Positions 3,887-5,528 of a DNA stretch of 5,528 nt are shown here, piece by piece. The number at the start of each line of letters is the position of its first letter. Position 1 is the first letter of the stretch. Origin of the DNA: Patescibacteria group bacterium (GTDB taxonomy: Bacteria; Patescibacteriota; Minisyncoccia; Phycocordibacterales; UBA12079). The position numbers were made by a program, and so were the translations under genes. Under the pieces are notes generated by a model. The model had not been told where the DNA came from. It saw nothing but the letters and a program-made list of their open reading frames with translations, and searched no databases. The stretch spans positions 1-5,528 of the forward strand of contig JAHIOZ010000064.1 in NCBI GenBank assembly GCA_018894995.1, read 5' to 3'.

Positions 3887-3910
3887 TAGTAATTTTTAAT
3901 TAATTTAATT

Positions 3911-4582
3911 ATGATATTAAAAACTTGGAGTGAGGTACTTACTCAATCTTTTCAGGATCTTTGGTTAGGTGTCGCTAACTTTGTTCCTAATCTTGTTGTT
4001 GCAATAATTATATTTATTGCAGGCTGGGTTGTTGGTTCTCTGTTAGGTAGAGTTGTGTCTCAAATTATAAAATCTCTGAAAGTTGATAATGCACTAAGAA
4101 GTGCTGGTTCAGAGGATCTTTTGAATAGGGCAGGATTTCGTCTTAATTCAGGAAAATTTTTAGGAGGACTTGTTAAATGGTTTGTTATTGTAGTTTTCTT
4201 GGTAGCATCTTTTGATGTTTTGGGACTAAGTCAAGTTAATGATTTCCTACAACAAGTAGTTCTTCTTTACTTGCCACAAGTAATCGTAGCGGTTCTTATT
4301 CTTTTGGTGGCTGCATTAATTGCTGACGCAATGCAAAGTGTCGTTGTTGGTTCTGCAAAAGCTGCTGAAATTAAATCTGCTCAATTCCTTGGAAATGTTA
4401 CAAGATGGGCTATTTGGGTGTTCGCTATCTTGATGGCTCTATACCAATTGGGAGTAGCGGCTGCTTTCGTTCAAACATTGTTTACAGGTTTTGTTGTAGC
4501 ACTTGCTTTGGCTACAGGACTTTCTTTCGGTTTGGGTGGAAAAGAAGCTGCATCAAGAATTCTTGACAGAATGGTTAAATAG
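3911..4582 (+). CDS. MscS-related five-helix membrane protein (conserved TM-helix type)
   Basis: The 223-residue product has hydrophobic helices at about 22-48, 84-105, 115-140, 162-183 and 187-208. The last runs into GLSFGLGGKEAASRIL (203-217), which resembles the pore helix of small-conductance mechanosensitive channels. There is no room for the MscS beta domain or cytoplasmic cage, so it fits the shorter 'conserved TM helix' relatives of MscS. The two halves look duplicated: FVPNLVVAIIIFIAGWVVGS (24-43) against YLPQVIVAVLILLVAALIAD (120-139), then FLGGLVKW (83-90) against FLGNVTRW (159-166). A role as an osmotic release channel is inferred. The start is the first ATG in frame, with no Shine-Dalgarno. 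It has its own terminator 16 bases after the stop and a structured leader before it. Confidence 0.85.
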   Translation: MILKTWSEVLTQSFQDLWLGVANFVPNLVVAIIIFIAGWVVGSLLGRVVSQIIKSLKVDNALRSAGSEDLLNRAGFRLNSGKFLGGLVKWFVIVVFLVASFDVLGLSQVNDFLQQVVLLYLPQVIVAVLILLVAALIADAMQSVVVGSAKAAEIKSAQFLGNVTRWAIWVFAILMALYQLGVAAAFVQTLFTGFVVALALATGLSFGLGGKEAASRILDRMVK

Positions 4583-4598
4583 ATAAAATCAGAAATTA

Positions 4599-4642
4599 AA
4601 AAGACAAACACGCTTCAAAACAAAGAAGCGTGTTTTTCTTTT
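4599..4642 (+). terminator. Intrinsic terminator after the MscS-like gene
   Basis: ACACGCTTC (4608-4616) pairs with GAAGCGTGT (4625-4633) around an eight-base loop. The stem extends to 4599/4642 with one C-T mismatch, and T runs follow (4633-4637, 4639-4642). The A-rich left side could also support termination on the opposite strand. Confidence 0.87.
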
Positions 4643-4664
4643 ATGACATTTCCTATTTTTGCTG

Positions 4665-4722
4665 TTTATCCACAACAAAAAATTTGCAAAAGTGCCCCCC
4701 CCATAGTGTAGTATGCTACTTA
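4665..4722. repeat. Right arm of the long inverted repeat (partner 34-88)
   Basis: This arm is the reverse complement of 34-88, with eight C (4695-4702) where the left arm has seven G, and six A (4677-4682) where it has five T. It lies between the terminator of the MscS-like gene and the leader of the M23 gene. It includes TTATCCACA (4666-4674), a perfect DnaA-box sequence. One isolated box is weak evidence for any replication role. Confidence 0.8.
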
Positions 4723-4767
4723 GATTTGTTCTTAAAAACTTAAAAGTTTTTTTAAATTAAAAATGTG

Positions 4768-4797
4768 CCAAAGAATATTTGGTTTTTTCTTTTTTTT
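4768..4797 (+). terminator. Weak hairpin followed by long T runs
   Basis: CCAAA (4768-4772) pairs with TTTGG (4778-4782), followed by TTTTTTC and then more T to 4797. A five-pair stem is weak, but the T tract is long. TATAAA (4797-4802) directly after it could be the -10 of the M23 gene, although I see no convincing -35. A small A/T hairpin (4734-4751) lies upstream. Confidence 0.33.
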
Positions 4798-4806
4798 ATA
4801 AACTTT

Positions 4807-4911
4807 AAAACAAAAGGAGGTTAAGCTAGTTGTTGTGTTACAAAATAAGAAATCATAAGGTTTCTTATACTTGAGGTTAAACTCAAAACTAGAAAACAAA
4901 AGGAGTTAGTG
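4807..4911 (+). promoter_or_regulatory. Structured leader with duplicated RBS before the M23 gene
   Basis: The 13-base sequence AAAACAAAAGGAG occurs twice, at 4807-4819 and 4893-4905. The second copy is the M23 gene's Shine-Dalgarno, six bases from its ATG. Between them CTAGTT (4826-4831) pairs with AACTAG (4887-4892), closing a junction with two hairpins: 4845-4852 with 4861-4868, and TTGAG/CTCAA (4871-4875 with 4882-4886). The first RBS is followed by TTG (4830, 14 codons) and GTG (4835, 7 codons) frames that could be a leader peptide. The flanking direct repeat also fits insertion of a small element. Confidence 0.5.
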
Positions 4912-5528
4912 ATGAAAAAGTTTGCTTGTGCGACTGCTGTTTTGGGGCTTATGTTGGTAACAAACATAAGCATGGCAGGGACAAAACCACTTGTTGGTTT
5001 GCCGGATTATAATGGTACCTATTATGGGACACCGAATACTGGAAGTTTGTATGATTCCGCTACGAATAGATTTACTGTTTTGTATCGTGATAATTACGAA
5101 CGCGAAACAGCTGGTTGTGCGGGAGAAGGTTGTGGTAAGCACCCAGGTATTGATATTAGAATACCAAGTGGAACCGCAGTGAAAGCTTCATTTGGTGGAA
5201 CAGTCATTAAATCGGAATGTAATGCCACATGGGGTGGTTTAATTATTATCGAGGCGGATAACCCTTATATTGCGGGAGAGAAAGTTTACATCAGTTATGC
5301 CCATCTTCGTGATAGAAGTGTGTTCCTAAACGATGTGGTTACTGAAGGTCAAGTCATTGGTGAATCCGGAGGTGAAGACGGGTTAGATCAAAACGGAATA
5401 CCAAATGGGAAAACTCCCGATACTTGTTTTGGCTCAAGTACAGGAGCTCATCTGCATTTTCAAGTGGATCGTCCTCATGGTGACACATATCCGTGGTATC
5501 CATCAGGTACCACAAACAGCATTCCAAA
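4912..5528 (+). CDS. Secreted M23-family metallopeptidase (3' end beyond window)
   Basis: The first 205 codons are present with no stop before the window edge. Residues 1-22 form a signal peptide (MKK, hydrophobic core, SMA before G23), so the product is exported. The M23 (LytM-type) core is complete in motif: HPGID (H77, D81), YAHL (H131) and GAHLHF (H180, H182). By family knowledge H77, D81 and H182 bind zinc, while H131 and H180 are catalytic. Such enzymes cut peptide cross-links in peptidoglycan. Cysteines at 69, 74, 103 and 172 follow the signal (C6 lies within it), and CAGEGC suggests disulfides. The start is fixed by AAAGGAG six bases upstream. It is less A/T-rich than its neighbours: 57 of 120 bases are G/C in two lines sampled, against 21 of 60 in the MscS-like gene. 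Roles could be cell-wall remodelling or attack on a host or neighbour wall. Confidence 0.92.
   Translation, partial: MKKFACATAVLGLMLVTNISMAGTKPLVGLPDYNGTYYGTPNTGSLYDSATNRFTVLYRDNYERETAGCAGEGCGKHPGIDIRIPSGTAVKASFGGTVIKSECNATWGGLIIIEADNPYIAGEKVYISYAHLRDRSVFLNDVVTEGQVIGESGGEDGLDQNGIPNGKTPDTCFGSSTGAHLHFQVDRPHGDTYPWYPSGTTNSIP

Noticed and set aside
3864..3888. T arm of a tRNA or tmRNA
   Set aside because: The arm matches the T-loop pattern, but no acceptor partner to TATTATT, no D arm and no anticodon arm exist upstream at the right distance.
4666..4674. DnaA box as evidence for a replication origin
   Set aside because: It is one perfect box plus scattered near matches (79-87, 3711-3719), with no cluster and no dnaA or dnaN nearby.
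34..4722. Composite transposon bounded by the inverted repeats
   Set aside because: The block holds essential stalk genes and no transposase or integrase, and the flanks show no obvious target duplication.
4906..5182. Minus-strand frame 4906-5142 and plus-strand frame 4991-5182
   Set aside because: Both lie over the M23 peptidase frame, which has a signal peptide, RBS and complete active-site motifs.

Overview
The window is most likely from a Patescibacteria (candidate phyla radiation) genome, perhaps the Parcubacteria/Nomurabacteria side. This is inferred from low G+C, short genes, very AT-rich spacers, an rplJ-rplL pair without rplK/rplA upstream, small membrane proteins, and a winged-helix protein fused to a degenerate nucleotidyltransferase fold. 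All complete genes end in TAA or TAG and I saw no in-frame TGA. All convincing genes lie on the + strand. No tRNA, rRNA, CRISPR array or complete insertion sequence was found.

Layout: (1) 1-531 holds one arm of a long inverted repeat (34-88), a 10-bp-phased repeat, a possible leaderless 31-residue membrane peptide (252-347) and a 36-bp perfect hairpin. (2) 532-2219 is the ribosomal stalk operon. It has a strong promoter, an L10-type leader with an attenuator, two further RNA folds (the second encloses the rplJ start codon), rplJ (L10), an AT-rich spacer, rplL (L7/L12 with an unusual acidic N-terminal extension) and a strong terminator. (3) 2265-2446 is a MITE-like palindromic element. (4) 2476-2736 encodes a two-helix membrane protein with its own RBS and terminator. 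(5) 2791-3679 holds a long hairpin abutting a promoter, a probably leaderless HTH/nucleotidyltransferase-like gene containing a GC-rich palindrome in frame, and a 40-bp hairpin terminator. (6) 3807-4642 holds a structured leader, a five-helix MscS-related membrane protein without a cytoplasmic domain, and a terminator. (7) 4665-4722 is the other arm of the long inverted repeat. (8) 4807-5528 holds a structured leader with a duplicated ribosome binding site, then the start of a secreted M23 peptidase cut off by the window edge.

L10 and L12 form the ribosomal stalk and are probably controlled together through the leader. The remaining genes look like independent single-gene units, each with its own hairpin. 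MscS-like channel and M23 peptidase both concern the cell envelope, but nothing shows that they are co-regulated. The most distinctive signal is RNA and DNA secondary structure: nearly every spacer holds a long hairpin, and several of these overlap the next promoter or start codon.
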